Positions 39,786 to 49,974 are shown, counted from the first letter of the stretch. The stretch: 64,000 nucleotides of DNA from Coralloluteibacterium stylophorae (GCF_018122625.2 NZ_JAGQFT020000011.1:1-64000); one strand, 5' to 3'. Notes: generated from the sequence alone by a model not told the origin. Numbers and translations: made by a program.

Positions 39786-40694
39786 ATGCCGAGCGCCCTG
39801 CTGGTCATCGTCGCCGTTGTCGCCTTCGCCCGCTTCGCGCCAGGCGGCGCCGCGCTGCGGGACGCGCGCTGGTATCGCGGCTGGGCAGGTTGGCTCGGCG
39901 ACCGCGTGCAGGCGGAGCGCGGCGAGCGCGCGCTGGCGATGCTGGTCGTCGCGGCGCTGGTGCTGCCGGCGGTGGTCGCGGTCGCGGTGCTCGACGGCCT
40001 GCTGGCGCGGGGCTTCTGGGACACCGTCCTGGCCTTCGTCGTCCTCGCCTGGGCCTGGGGCCCGCGCGATCTCGACGAGGATGTCGCCGCGGCGGTGCGG
40101 GCGACCGATCCGCCGGCGCGCCACGCCGCGCTGCTGCGCCTGTATCCGCGGGTGACCTCGGTGCCGGGGGCGGGCGTGGATGCGGTGGTGCACGCCGCAC
40201 TGCTGCGCTGGTTCGGCGTGCTGCTGTGGTTCCTGCTGCTGGGGCCGGCCGGCGCGCTCGGCTACCGGCTGGTCGCGCTGACCGCGGACGCGGACATGCG
40301 CGTCCGCCTGCCGGGGGCGGTGGTCGATGCGGCCGCGCTCGTGCTGCGCGTGCTGGACTGGCCGGCGGCGCAGCTGATGACCCTGGCGCTGGCCCTGGCC
40401 GGCAATTTCGACGCCGTGGTCGGCGCCTGGCGCGACTGGCACAGCGACGGGCCGGGACTCGACCGCGGCTTCCTCTACGCCGCCGCGCGCGGCTGCGTGC
40501 GGGTGGAGCTGGCCGACGCCGAGCGTGACCGCAACGACGCGCTGGTGGTCGAGATCGACGGCGACGCGGGCGCGGCGCCGGGCTTCGCCGCCGGTACCGC
40601 CGAACTGCGCGATGCGATGAGCCTGATGTGGCGCGTCCTGCTGCTGTGGCTGGCGTTCGTGGCGCTGATCGTGATCTCCGGCTGGGTGCTGTAG
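39786..40694 (+). CDS. AmpE-like / CobD-family membrane protein
   Basis: The 302-aa protein has about four or five membrane helices and the segments FARFAPGGAALRDARWY, WAWGPRDLDEDV, ARHAALLRLYPRV and GFLYAAARGCVRV, resembling AmpE, the inner-membrane protein paired with AmpD in beta-lactamase regulation. No ampD or ampC lies nearby. The start is the first ATG after the nudC stop, placing a hydrophobic helix directly at the N-terminus. Confidence 0.75.
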   Translation: MPSALLVIVAVVAFARFAPGGAALRDARWYRGWAGWLGDRVQAERGERALAMLVVAALVLPAVVAVAVLDGLLARGFWDTVLAFVVLAWAWGPRDLDEDVAAAVRATDPPARHAALLRLYPRVTSVPGAGVDAVVHAALLRWFGVLLWFLLLGPAGALGYRLVALTADADMRVRLPGAVVDAAALVLRVLDWPAAQLMTLALALAGNFDAVVGAWRDWHSDGPGLDRGFLYAAARGCVRVELADAERDRNDALVVEIDGDAGAAPGFAAGTAELRDAMSLMWRVLLLWLAFVALIVISGWVL

Positions 40695-40701
40695 CGCGCC
40701 C

Positions 40702-42585
40702 TCAGGCGTCGTCGCCGCGCAGCGCGCGCACCACGCGCTCCTGCTCCGCGGCCGAGGCCGTGCCCGGCGCCATCGGCGGGCCGGCCTCGACCTCGACCCG
40801 CGCGCGGATGCGCCGCGGCAGGCGCGCCCGGCCCAGCGCAGAGTCGCGCCGGCTCCACATGCTCGCCCACAGTCCGCGCAGGGCGACCGGCAGCACCGGC
40901 ACCGGGTTGCGCGCGAGGATGCGCTCGACGCCCGGGCGGAAGGGCTGGATCGCGCCGTCGCGGGTCAGTCCGCCCTCGGGGAAGATGCCGACCACCTCGC
41001 CCGCGTCCAGCGCCTGCGCGATGGCCTCGAAGGCGCGCTCCATCAGCGCCGGATCCTCCCTGGCGCCGGCGATCGGGATGCAGCCGGCGGCCCTGAACAC
41101 CGGTTTCAGCAGCGGCAGCCGGTAGATCCGGTGGTCCATGACGAAGCGCACCGGGCGCTTGATCGAGCCCATCAGCACCAGCGGGTCCATGAAGCTGACG
41201 TGGTTGGCCACCACCAGCGCCGGGCCTTCCTCCGGCAGGGCGTCGAGGCCGCGGCTGCGCACCCGGTAGAGCAGGTTGATCAGCACCCAGCTCAGGAACC
41301 GCATCAGGAACTCGGGCACCAGGCTGAAGATGTAGACCGCCACCAGGCCGTTGAGCACCGCGGTCGCCAGCAGCACCTGCGGGATCGTCAGCCCGAGCGC
41401 GAATAGCGCCAGCGCCAGCAGCGCGGCGGCGACCATGAACAGCGCGTTGAGGATGTTGTTGGCCGCGATCGTCTGCGACAGCCGCCGCCGCGGCGCGCGC
41501 TGCTGGACCAGGGCGTAGAGCGGCACCGTGTAGAGGCCGCCGGACACGCCGATCAGCACCAGGTCCAGGGCGATGCGCAGCCCACCCGGCGCCTGCAGGA
41601 AGGCCAGCGCGCCGAGGCCGCTCGCGCCGGTGGCGGCGGGCCGTACGAGGTAGAGGTCGATGCCGAACACGGTCAGCCCGAACGCGCCCAGCGGCACCAG
41701 GCCGATCTCGATGCGGCGTCCGGACAGCCGCTCGCACAGCAGCGAGCCGGCGGCGATGCCGATGGAGAACAGCGCCAGCACCAGCGGCGCCACCTGCTCG
41801 TTGCCGCCGAGCACGTCGCGCGCGTAGGCCGGCAGCTGGGCGAGGACGATGGCGCCGAAGAACCAGAACCAGCTGATCCCGAGCACCGAGTTCAGCACCG
41901 CGCGCTGCCCGCGCAGGACCCGCAGGGTGCGCAGCGTCTGCCGCAGCGGGTTGCGGTCCGGGACGAGGTCGGGATCCACCGCCGGCAGCGACGGGATCGC
42001 GCGGCTGGCGAGCCAGCCGGCGACGGCGACCGCCACGCCGCACACCGCGGTCCACGCCGGCCCATGCTGCGCCCGGCCCATGAGCAGGGCGCCGCCGAGG
42101 GTGCCGGCGAGGATGGCGAGGAAGGTGCCGCTCTCCACCAGCGCGTTGCCGCCGACGAGTTCGCGCGCCTGCAGCGCCTGCGGCAGGATCGCGTACTTCA
42201 GCGGTCCGAACAGCGCGCTCTGGGTGCCCATGCCGAACAGCGCGAGCATCAGCAGCGGCAGGCTGGCGAACAGGAAGCCCGCGCCGGCCAGCAGCATGAT
42301 CGCGATCTCGGCGAGCTTCAGGTGCCGGATCGCGCGCGCCTTGTCCACCCGTTCCGCCCATTGCCCGGCGCTGGCCGAGAACAGCAGGAAGGGCAGCACG
42401 AACAGGCCCGCGGCGAGGTTGGTCCACAGCCCGATCGCGCCGGCGTCGAGGCCGGCGATGCGGTAGGCGATCAGGACCAGCAGCGCGTTGCGGAAGACGT
42501 TGTCGTTGAACGCGCCCGCCAGCTGGGTCAGGAAGAACGGCAGGAAGCGGCGCTGCGCCAGCAGCGCGAACTGGGAATCGGCCAC
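40702..42585 (-). CDS. LplT-like MFS transporter fused to PlsC-type acyltransferase
   Basis: The 627-aa protein starts with a 12-helix MFS region (FNDNVFRNALLVLI, the lysophospholipid-transporter signature) to ~residue 410. A 1-acylglycerol-phosphate acyltransferase domain follows, with NHVSFMD (~residue 460), GCIPIAGA, IFPEGGLTRDG and VPVLPVALRG. The probable role is flipping lysophospholipid inward and re-acylating it for membrane repair. In E. coli the pair is LplT and Aas, and Aas also carries an acyl-ACP synthetase domain. That third domain is absent here and would have to be supplied elsewhere. Confidence 0.88.
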   Translation of the reverse strand: MADSQFALLAQRRFLPFFLTQLAGAFNDNVFRNALLVLIAYRIAGLDAGAIGLWTNLAAGLFVLPFLLFSASAGQWAERVDKARAIRHLKLAEIAIMLLAGAGFLFASLPLLMLALFGMGTQSALFGPLKYAILPQALQARELVGGNALVESGTFLAILAGTLGGALLMGRAQHGPAWTAVCGVAVAVAGWLASRAIPSLPAVDPDLVPDRNPLRQTLRTLRVLRGQRAVLNSVLGISWFWFFGAIVLAQLPAYARDVLGGNEQVAPLVLALFSIGIAAGSLLCERLSGRRIEIGLVPLGAFGLTVFGIDLYLVRPAATGASGLGALAFLQAPGGLRIALDLVLIGVSGGLYTVPLYALVQQRAPRRRLSQTIAANNILNALFMVAAALLALALFALGLTIPQVLLATAVLNGLVAVYIFSLVPEFLMRFLSWVLINLLYRVRSRGLDALPEEGPALVVANHVSFMDPLVLMGSIKRPVRFVMDHRIYRLPLLKPVFRAAGCIPIAGAREDPALMERAFEAIAQALDAGEVVGIFPEGGLTRDGAIQPFRPGVERILARNPVPVLPVALRGLWASMWSRRDSALGRARLPRRIRARVEVEAGPPMAPGTASAAEQERVVRALRGDDA

Positions 42586-42651
42586 GCACGGTCCGGTGTC
42601 GGGAACCGCGCGAGCCTAGCAGCGTGCGCAGGGCGCGGTGCTATCGCTTCC

Positions 42652-42743
42652 TGTGGGAGCGGCTTCGGCCGCGACATGGCGTCCCGTCGGGGCCGGAGCC
42701 CCTCCCACGCAGCAGCCGTCGAGGCTGAAGCCGCTCCTGCGAA
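42652..42743. repeat. REP-like palindromic cluster 1
   Basis: Three related ~24-base units with the core GGAGCGGCTTC(A/G)GCCGCGA or its GGGGCTGAAGCCCCTCC variant occur in alternating orientation between the LplT-PlsC and purD genes. A similar triplet is at 50045-50151. These are typical of REP sequences mobilised by RAYT transposases in this family; no RAYT gene is in the window. Confidence 0.85.
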
Positions 42744-42758
42744 GCATCGCGTGCCGGT

Positions 42759-44036
42759 TCAGCGTGCGATCGCGCGCCAGCCGATGTCGGTGCGGTGGAA
42801 CTCGCCGTCCCAGGCGATGCGTTCGACCAGCGCGTAGGCGTTGCGCTGCGCCTGCGCGATGTCGTTGCCGAGCGCGCAGGCGGTGAGCACGCGGCCGCCT
42901 GCGGTCACCACCGCGCCGTCGCGCAGCGCGGTGCCGGCGTGGAAGACCTTGGCGTCGGCCGCGGTCGCCGCATCGAGGCCGCGGATGCGGTCGCCGGTCC
43001 GGGGCGTGGCCGGATAGGGCGACGCCGCCAGCACCACGCCGAGCGAGGGACGCGGGTCCCAGTCGGCCTCGACCTCGTGCAGGCGTCCGTCCAGCGCCGC
43101 CTCGACCAGGTCGAGCAGGTCCGAACGCAGCCGCAGCATCACCGGCTGCGTCTCGGGGTCGCCGAAGCGCACGTTGAACTCGATCACCCGCGGCGCGCCG
43201 CTGCCGTCGATCATCAGGCCGGCGTAGAGGAAGCCGGTGAACGGCGCGCCGTCGGCGGCCATGCCGCGCACCGTCGGCGCGACCACCTCGCGCAGCACGC
43301 GCGCATGCACCTCGGGGGTGACCACCGGCGCCGGCGAATAGGCGCCCATGCCGCCGGTGTTGGGACCGGTGTCGCCGTCGCCGACGCGCTTGTGGTCCTG
43401 GCTGGTCGCCATCGGCAGCGCGTGGCCGCCGTCGACCATGCAGATGAAGCTCGCCTCCTCGCCCTCGAGGAACTCCTCGACCACGACGCGCGCGCCGGCT
43501 TCGCCGAAGGCGTTGCCGGCGAGCATGTCGCGCACCGCATCCTCGGCCTCGGCGAGCGTCGTGGCCACGATCACGCCCTTGCCCGCGGCCAGGCCGTCGG
43601 CCTTGACCACGATCGGCGCGCCCTTCGCGCGCACGTAGGCGAGCGCGGGCTCGACCTCGGTGAACACCTCGTAGAACGCGGTCGGGATGCCGTGGCGGGC
43701 GAGGAAGTCCTTGGCGAAGGCCTTGCTGCCCTCGAGCTGCGCGGCGGCGGCGGTCGGCCCGAAGATGCGCAGCCCCTCGGCGCGGAAGCGGTCGACGATG
43801 CCGGCCACCAGCGGCACCTCCGGCCCGACCACGGTCAGCGCGACCTCCTCGTCGCGCACCAGCGCGAGCAGGGCGTCGATGTCGTCCGCCCCGACCGCCA
43901 CGTTGCGGCACCCGCGCTCGGTCGCGGTGCCGGCATTGCCCGGCGCGACCAGCACCTCGTCGACGCGCGCGGACTGCGCGAGCTTCCACGCCAGCGCGTG
44001 CTCGCGCCCGCCCGAACCGATCACCAGTAGCTTCAC
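42759..44036 (-). CDS. purD: phosphoribosylamine-glycine ligase
   Basis: PurD joins glycine to phosphoribosylamine in purine synthesis. The 425-aa ATP-grasp protein has KLLVIGSGGREHALAWK at the N-terminus, APGNAGT, VKADGLAAGKGV, GPNTGGMGAYSPAP and EFNVRFGDPETQ. It lies near purH with a membrane exchanger gene between, in the same orientation. Confidence 0.97.
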   Translation of the reverse strand: MKLLVIGSGGREHALAWKLAQSARVDEVLVAPGNAGTATERGCRNVAVGADDIDALLALVRDEEVALTVVGPEVPLVAGIVDRFRAEGLRIFGPTAAAAQLEGSKAFAKDFLARHGIPTAFYEVFTEVEPALAYVRAKGAPIVVKADGLAAGKGVIVATTLAEAEDAVRDMLAGNAFGEAGARVVVEEFLEGEEASFICMVDGGHALPMATSQDHKRVGDGDTGPNTGGMGAYSPAPVVTPEVHARVLREVVAPTVRGMAADGAPFTGFLYAGLMIDGSGAPRVIEFNVRFGDPETQPVMLRLRSDLLDLVEAALDGRLHEVEADWDPRPSLGVVLAASPYPATPRTGDRIRGLDAATAADAKVFHAGTALRDGAVVTAGGRVLTACALGNDIAQAQRNAYALVERIAWDGEFHRTDIGWRAIAR

Positions 44037-44095
44037 GCGCCTGCCTCGTCTGCGAATCGAACGCGCATTCTAGGAGAGCCGGCCGACGCCGTCCC

Positions 44096-45175
44096 TCAGC
44101 GTGCGCGGAAGCGGTGCCGCAACGAGCGGCTGAGCGTCACCGCGAGCGTCACCGCGGTCAGCGGCAGCACGAAATAGAGCATCGTGCCGCTGAAGGCCGG
44201 CAGCGCGTCGTGCTGCGTCGCCTGCAGCAGCAGGTAGGCCACGTAGACGACGTAGTAGCCGAGGAACAGCGCGCCTTCCCAGCGCCGGATGCAGTGCCCG
44301 GTGAAGAAGATCGGCAGGCAGGCCACGGCGGTGGCGATCATCACCGGCAGGTCGAAATGGACGGTCGCGCGGCCGACCGGCAGGCCGTCCGGGGCGAACG
44401 CCGCGGTGAGGCCGAGCACCGCGAGCAGGTTGAGGATGTTGCTGCCGACCACGTTGCCGACGGCGAGGTCGCGCTGGCCGCGCAGCGTCGCGAGCAGCGA
44501 GGTCGCGATCTCCGGCAGCGAGGTGCCGACCGCGATCACGGTCAGCCCGATCACCAGCTCGCTCAGGCCCAGCGCCTCGGCGACCGTCACCGCGGCGCCG
44601 ACCATCCAGCGTGCGCCGAGCACCAGCAGAGCGAGACCGCCGAGGACCAGCAGGCCGTTGCCGATCCAGCCGCGCGGCCCGCGCACGGCCGTCGCTCCGG
44701 CGTCGGGCGCGGGGACCGGCGCGTCCTCGCCCGCACGCCGGCTCGCGCGGATCTGCAGGATCACGTACGCGACCGCGGCCAGCGCCAGGACGATGCCCTC
44801 GACGCGGCCGATGCGGCCGTTCCAGGCCAGCGCCAGCACCGCCAGCGAGCAGGCGATCATCACCGGCACGTCGAGCCGCACCAGCTGCCGCGAGACCACC
44901 AGCGGCGCGACCAGCGCCGACAGGCCCAGGATCAGCAGCACGTTGGTGATGTTGGAGCCGACCACGTTGCCGATGGCCACGTCGACCGAACCGCGCCAGG
45001 CCGCATCGAGCCCGACCGCCAGCTCCGGCGCGCTGGTGCCGAAGGCGACCACGGTCAGGCCGATCACCAGCTGCGACAGGCCGGTGGCCGCGGCGAGCCG
45101 GGAGGCGCCGCGCACCAGCGCCTCGGCGCCCACGAGCAGGAGGACGAGGCCGGCGATCAGCAGCAGTGCGGTCAT
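44096..45175 (-). CDS. calcium/sodium antiporter, CaCA family (YrbG-like)
   Basis: The 359-aa inner-membrane protein contains two homologous halves, each with the CaCA alpha repeat: GTSAPELAVGLDAAWRG ... GNVVGSN and GTSLPEIATSLLATLRG ... GNVVGSN. Ten or eleven helices are visible. It exchanges Na+ for Ca2+ or a related cation across the inner membrane. The ATG start (MTALLLIAGLV) puts the first helix at the N-terminus. It sits between purH and purD, with which no functional link is obvious. Confidence 0.93.
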   Translation of the reverse strand: MTALLLIAGLVLLLVGAEALVRGASRLAAATGLSQLVIGLTVVAFGTSAPELAVGLDAAWRGSVDVAIGNVVGSNITNVLLILGLSALVAPLVVSRQLVRLDVPVMIACSLAVLALAWNGRIGRVEGIVLALAAVAYVILQIRASRRAGEDAPVPAPDAGATAVRGPRGWIGNGLLVLGGLALLVLGARWMVGAAVTVAEALGLSELVIGLTVIAVGTSLPEIATSLLATLRGQRDLAVGNVVGSNILNLLAVLGLTAAFAPDGLPVGRATVHFDLPVMIATAVACLPIFFTGHCIRRWEGALFLGYYVVYVAYLLLQATQHDALPAFSGTMLYFVLPLTAVTLAVTLSRSLRHRFRAR

Positions 45176-45248
45176 GGCGGGTGCGATGGGTGCGGGGACG
45201 GCGGAGGATCGCGGCCGGCGCGTGGGCGCCGGGTCGTCGCTGCGGCGT

Positions 45249-46838
45249 CTAGTGCCGGAAGTGGCGCACGCCGGTGAACACCATCGCCATGCCGGCCTCG
45301 TCGGCGGCGGCGATGACTTCGGCATCGCGCATCGAGCCGCCGGGCTGGATCACCGCGGTGATGCCGGCGCGGGCCGCGGCGTCGATGCCGTCGCGGAACG
45401 GGAAGAAGGCGTCCGAGGCCATCGCCGAGCCCGGCACCGCGAGCCCGGCCTCCTCGGCCTTGAGTCCGGCGATCCTCGCGCTGATCACGCGGCTCATCTG
45501 GCCGGCGCCGACGCCGACGGTGCGGCCGTCGCGGGCGTAGACGATGGCGTTGGACTTCACGAACTTGGCCACGCGCCAGGCGAACAGGAGATCGGCGAGC
45601 TCGGCCTCGCTCGGTGCGCGCTGGCTGACGACCCGGAGCTCGTCGCGCCCCACCTCGCGGTTGTCGGCGGTCTGCATCAGCAGCCCGGAGCCGACGCGCT
45701 TGACGTCGATCGCGTTGCGGCCGGCGCCGTTCGGGATGCGCAGCACGCGGACGTTGGCCTTCTTCGTGCAGTAGTCGAGCGCCGCGGCCTCGTAGTCGGG
45801 GGCGATCAGCACCTCGACGAACTGGCGGTCGAGGATCGCCTTCGCGGTCGCCGCGTCCAGAGTCTTGTTGAAGGCGATGATGCCGCCGAACGCCGAGGTC
45901 GCATCGGTGGCGTAGGCGTGCTCGTAGGCGCCGGCGACGTCGTCGGCCTCGGCCACGCCGCAGGGGTTGGCGTGCTTGACGATGACGCAGGCCGGCCGCT
46001 CGAACTGGCGCACGCACTCCCAGGCCGCGTCGGCGTCGGCCAGATTGTTGTAGCTGAGCTCCTTGCCCTGCAGCTGGGTGAAGGTCGCGAGCGTGCCGGG
46101 CACCGGATACAGGTCGCGGTAGAAGGCGCCGGCCTGGTGGGGGTTCTCGCCGTAGCGCAGGTCCATCAGCTTGACGAAGCGGCCGTTGGCCTGCGCAGGA
46201 AACACGGCCTGGCCGGTGAGCGCGGTGTGGGTCTCGTCGAGCTGCGCCGCGGACAGGAAGTCGCTGATCGCGGCGTCGTAGTTCGACACGCGGTTGAAGG
46301 CGGCGACCGCGAGCCGGAAGCGGGTGGCGCGCGACAGGCCGCCGTCGGCGGCGAGTTCGGCAAGCGCGGCCTCGTACTGGTCGGCGCCGGTGAGCACGGC
46401 GACGTCGTTCCAGTTCTTGGCCGCGGCGCGCAGCATCGCCGGGCCGCCGATGTCGATGTTCTCGATCGCGTCCTCGAGGCTGACGCCCTCCTGCGCCACC
46501 GTGGCCTCGAACGGGTAGAGGTTGAGCACCAGCAGGTCGATCCCCTCGATGCCGTGCTCGGCCATCACCGCGTCGTCGGTGCCGCGCCGGCCGAGCAGGC
46601 CGCCATGCACCTTCGGGTGCAGGGTCTTGACCCGCCCGTCCATGATCTCGGGGAAGCCGGTGACCTCGCCGACGTCGGTGACCGCCAGGCCGGCCTCGCG
46701 CAGCGCCCTGGCGGTGCCGCCGGTCGACAGCAGGACCGCGCCCTGCGCCGCGAGCGCCCGGGCGAGGGCGACGATGCCGGTCTTGTCGGAAACGGAAAGC
46801 AGCGCGCGGCGGATGGCGCGACGGTCGGCGGAGGACAT
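45249..46838 (-). CDS. purH: bifunctional AICAR transformylase / IMP cyclohydrolase
   Basis: PurH carries out the last two steps to IMP. The 529-aa protein has the N-terminal cyclohydrolase domain ([31 protein letters not shown]) and the transformylase domain ([40 protein letters not shown] at the end). Confidence 0.97.
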   Translation of the reverse strand: MSSADRRAIRRALLSVSDKTGIVALARALAAQGAVLLSTGGTARALREAGLAVTDVGEVTGFPEIMDGRVKTLHPKVHGGLLGRRGTDDAVMAEHGIEGIDLLVLNLYPFEATVAQEGVSLEDAIENIDIGGPAMLRAAAKNWNDVAVLTGADQYEAALAELAADGGLSRATRFRLAVAAFNRVSNYDAAISDFLSAAQLDETHTALTGQAVFPAQANGRFVKLMDLRYGENPHQAGAFYRDLYPVPGTLATFTQLQGKELSYNNLADADAAWECVRQFERPACVIVKHANPCGVAEADDVAGAYEHAYATDATSAFGGIIAFNKTLDAATAKAILDRQFVEVLIAPDYEAAALDYCTKKANVRVLRIPNGAGRNAIDVKRVGSGLLMQTADNREVGRDELRVVSQRAPSEAELADLLFAWRVAKFVKSNAIVYARDGRTVGVGAGQMSRVISARIAGLKAEEAGLAVPGSAMASDAFFPFRDGIDAAARAGITAVIQPGGSMRDAEVIAAADEAGMAMVFTGVRHFRH

Positions 46839-46906
46839 GCAGGCGGCCTGGCTGGAGACAGCCGCCGATTATAGCGGGCGCGTCCGCGGCGCCCGGCCGT
46901 TGCGCG

Positions 46907-47203
46907 TCAGCTCAGGCCGTAGTGCTTGAGCTTCTTGCGCAGGGTCGCGCGGTTGAGGCCGAGCACCGCGGCGGCGCGGCTCTGGTTGCCCTCGCAGTGG
47001 CGCATCACCTCGGCGAACAGCGGCGCCTCGACCTCGCCCAGCACGACCTCGTGCAGGTCCTCGGCGTCGTGGTCGTGCATGTCGGCCAGGTAGCGCCGCA
47101 CCGCCTGGGTCACGCAGTCGCGGAGTGCGGCCTGGGGTGCGGGCGCCGAAGACGGGGCGACATCCACGCCGGGCACGGCGCGTTCGAGAGGCAGGGCGGT
47201 CAC
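46907..47203 (-). CDS. fis: Fis-family nucleoid protein / DNA-binding protein
   Basis: The 98-aa length equals E. coli Fis. The C-terminal helix-turn-helix reads [27 protein letters not shown], close to the family. The GTG start (MTALPLERA) was chosen by length and because the residues after it are the usual variable N-terminus. Fis bends DNA and regulates growth-phase genes. Its place between purH and the prmA group is conserved among relatives. Confidence 0.92.
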   Translation of the reverse strand: MTALPLERAVPGVDVAPSSAPAPQAALRDCVTQAVRRYLADMHDHDAEDLHEVVLGEVEAPLFAEVMRHCEGNQSRAAAVLGLNRATLRKKLKHYGLS

Positions 47204-47334
47204 TGGAGGAGCAGGTCCGGTGCAGCGGCGACGGCGGGCGTCGCGGGTGGAGGATCCATGGCCACGGGCCAGGCGGCAGGGGAGTCTAAACCCAAGCTTC
47301 GAACGCGTGCCACCGCCGACGGGGCGCCGTTCGT

Positions 47335-47889
47335 CTAATGGAACTCGAACTCGAAGGCGACCGCGCGCCGGCCCGGATCGACCACCTCCAGCGTCACGCT
47401 CGCCGACTGCCCGGGCGCCAGCAGGGCCTGCGCGGGCGCACCGCCGAGGTACTCGCGCGGCATGAACCGGCGCTGGGCGATGGGCTGGCCGTCGAGGTCG
47501 GACATCGCCAGTTCCACCTCGGGCCAGGGCTGCGCGAAGCGTGCGCCGTTGCGGAAGCTGGCGGTGATCAGCAGCGCGTCCGGCACCGAGGGATGCGGGC
47601 GGATGTCGCGCGCGCTCATGACGAAGGCCTGCGGCGCATGCCATGGCGGCAGGGTGCAGCCGAGCACGCCGCAGAGGCGCTCCAGGGCGGGCCGCCAGGC
47701 CGCATCGGTGGCGAGCCGGGCGCGGTCGGCGAGGACGCTCTGCACGGCCAGCACGACGAGCAGCAGCGCCGCCGCCAGCCACCAGCGCCAGCCCGCGGGC
47801 GCCCCGCGCACCGGCGTGCGCGCGAAGCGCGGCAGCGCGGCGGGCGGCGCGGCGTCGTCGTGGTGCGGGTCCGGTGCGGTCGGCGTCAC
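47335..47889 (-). CDS. DUF3426 protein lacking an N-terminal zinc ribbon
   Basis: The 184-aa protein has a Pro/Ala-rich cytoplasmic tail, one membrane helix (residues ~36-53), and a periplasmic DUF3426 domain ([39 protein letters not shown], FMPREYLGG). Many relatives have a zinc-ribbon domain (MJ0042 type) before the helix, with CxxC motifs. I see none here, so the gene may be a shortened form. Function unknown. Confidence 0.8.
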   Translation of the reverse strand: MTPTAPDPHHDDAAPPAALPRFARTPVRGAPAGWRWWLAAALLLVVLAVQSVLADRARLATDAAWRPALERLCGVLGCTLPPWHAPQAFVMSARDIRPHPSVPDALLITASFRNGARFAQPWPEVELAMSDLDGQPIAQRRFMPREYLGGAPAQALLAPGQSASVTLEVVDPGRRAVAFEFEFH

Positions 47890-47937
47890 GGGCGGCAGGC
47901 GGGCGGCAGGGCGTGCGAGTCTAAGCGCGACGCACGC

Positions 47938-49974
47938 TCAGCGCGGAGGCAGGTTCTCGATCGCGACCGGTTCGATTGCGTCCGCCGGGGCGAAGCCGAG
48001 CACGCGGCCGTAGAAGTAGAGCTCGGCCTCGAGCGCGCGGCGGATGTTCTTCGCCTGGCGGAAGCCGTGGCCCTCGCCCGCGAACGGCACGTAGGCCACC
48101 GGCAGCCCGCGTCCCCTGACCGCCGCGTACATGGTCTCGGCCTGGTTCGGCGGCACGACCCGGTCCTCCAGGCCCTGGAACAGGATCAGCGGGCTGGTGA
48201 TGCGCTCGACGTGGCGCACCGGCGAGCGTTCGGCGTACAGCGCCATCGCCGCGGGATCGGCGCGGTCGTAGGGTGCGACCAGGCCGTCGAGGTAGCGCGC
48301 CTCGAACTTGTGCGTGTCGCGCGCCAGCGTCTCCAGGTCGCCGATGCCGTAGTGGCTGGCGCCGGCGGCGAACACGCCCGGCCGGAAGGCGAGCGCGGCC
48401 AGCGTCGTATAGCCGCCGGCGCTGCCGCCGCGGATCAGCAGGCGCTCGCCGTCGACGTCGCCGCGCGCCACCAGGAAGCGGGCGGCGGCCACCACGTCGT
48501 CGACATCGGCCACGCCCCAGCGGCCGTCGAGGCTGCGCCGGTAGGCACGGCCGAAGCCCTGGCTGCCGCGGTAGTTCACGTCGACCACGGCGAAGCCGCG
48601 CGTGGTCCAGTACTGCACGCGCGGGTTGAAGGTCGGACTGGTCGAGCCGGTCGGGCCGCCGTGGGTCAGCACCAGCAGCGGCGGACGCTCGCCGTCGGGT
48701 CCGCGGAAACGGGCGTTGGTGGGCGCGTAGTGGAAGGCGTGCGCGATCTCGCCGTCGCCGGTGGGGAAGCGGATCGGCTCGGCCACCGCGATATCCCGCG
48801 GGTCGACGGCGAGCGTCGAGGAGCGCCGCAGTACCGTGCCTTCGCCGTCGGCCAGGTCCAGGCGCACCACCGCCGGCGCCTGGCCGGGCGCGCCGCCGAT
48901 GAAGACCGCCTGCCCGCGGGCGGCGCGCAGCCCCTCGATCTCGCGCCAGGGCAGCGCGAACTCGCGCCAAGCGCCGGTGCGCGGATCGAGCACGCCGAGC
49001 GCGCTGCCGTCCTCGCGCTGCGCGGTCGCCACGATGCGGCCGTCGTCGAGGATGGCGTAGGTCGACATGCCGAAGGCCCACTGCGCGCGGCCGAACTCCG
49101 CCTGCATCGGCAGCAGGGCGGCGTCCTCGCCGGCGCCGGCATCGCGGTAGAGGTTCCACCAGCCGCTGCGGTCGGAGACGTAGACGAGGCTGCCGTCGGG
49201 CGCCCACTGCGGCTGGAAGACCGATTCCTCCGGGCCGCCGGCCACGCGGCGGACGGCCTCGAGGCCGCCGTCGGCGCCGAGCCGCGCGCGCCACAGCGTG
49301 GTGCCGTCCCAGGGCATCTGCGGCTGGTCCCAGGACAGCCAGGCGAGCTCGCGTCCGTCGGCGCTGAGCGCGGGCGAGGCGAAGAAGTCGTGGCCTTCGG
49401 CGAGCACGCGTTCGCCGCCGTCCATCGCCACCGCCACCAGCGCATTGGCCGGCGCCACGCCCTCGCGGCGATGGTCCTCGCGCACCGCGATGAGGCGGGC
49501 GTGGCGGGCGTCCCAGGCGCCGTCGGCGTAGCGCAGGCCGTCGTGGCGCGCGACCGGCTCCGGTTGCGCTCCGGGCTGGAGCGGCTGCCGGTAGATGCCC
49601 TGGTCGGCGAAGTTGACGAACAGCACCGCGTCGTCGACGACGGTCCAGGCGCCGCCGCCGTATTCGTGCACGCGCGAGCGCACCGAGAATGGCGCCGGGG
49701 TGATGTCCTCGGCGCCGTCGCCGCGCGCGCGCACCAGCACCGTGCGCGCGTCGCCGGGGCGCGATTCCAGCCAGAGCACGTCGTCGCCGGCCAGCATCGG
49801 CGCGCCCAGCGTGACCGTGCCGGCGACCACCTGTTCGGCCGACAGCGGCGAGCGCCAGCTGCCGTAGGGCGCGACCTGCGGCGCGGCCGTGGCCGGTGCG
49901 TCGCTGCGGATCTCAGGCGTGCGCACGGCGCACCCCATGCAGGCGAGCAGGACGAGGAGTGCGGCACGACGCAT
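47938..49974 (-). CDS. S9-family prolyl oligopeptidase / dipeptidyl peptidase, exported
   Basis: The 678-aa protein has a signal peptide or lipoprotein signal (LLVLLACMGCA, cysteine near residue 15), a beta-propeller domain (residues ~40-400; repeats such as SALSADGRELAWLSWD, WAPDGSLVYVSDRSG) and an alpha/beta-hydrolase domain. The catalytic Ser is S518 (GGSAGGY), the His is in GEGHGFR, and the Asp lies in QGLEDRVVPP. It probably trims peptides in the periplasm. It sits between prmA and the DUF3426 gene, a pair usually adjacent in relatives. Confidence 0.9.
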   Translation of the reverse strand: MRRAALLVLLACMGCAVRTPEIRSDAPATAAPQVAPYGSWRSPLSAEQVVAGTVTLGAPMLAGDDVLWLESRPGDARTVLVRARGDGAEDITPAPFSVRSRVHEYGGGAWTVVDDAVLFVNFADQGIYRQPLQPGAQPEPVARHDGLRYADGAWDARHARLIAVREDHRREGVAPANALVAVAMDGGERVLAEGHDFFASPALSADGRELAWLSWDQPQMPWDGTTLWRARLGADGGLEAVRRVAGGPEESVFQPQWAPDGSLVYVSDRSGWWNLYRDAGAGEDAALLPMQAEFGRAQWAFGMSTYAILDDGRIVATAQREDGSALGVLDPRTGAWREFALPWREIEGLRAARGQAVFIGGAPGQAPAVVRLDLADGEGTVLRRSSTLAVDPRDIAVAEPIRFPTGDGEIAHAFHYAPTNARFRGPDGERPPLLVLTHGGPTGSTSPTFNPRVQYWTTRGFAVVDVNYRGSQGFGRAYRRSLDGRWGVADVDDVVAAARFLVARGDVDGERLLIRGGSAGGYTTLAALAFRPGVFAAGASHYGIGDLETLARDTHKFEARYLDGLVAPYDRADPAAMALYAERSPVRHVERITSPLILFQGLEDRVVPPNQAETMYAAVRGRGLPVAYVPFAGEGHGFRQAKNIRRALEAELYFYGRVLGFAPADAIEPVAIENLPPR

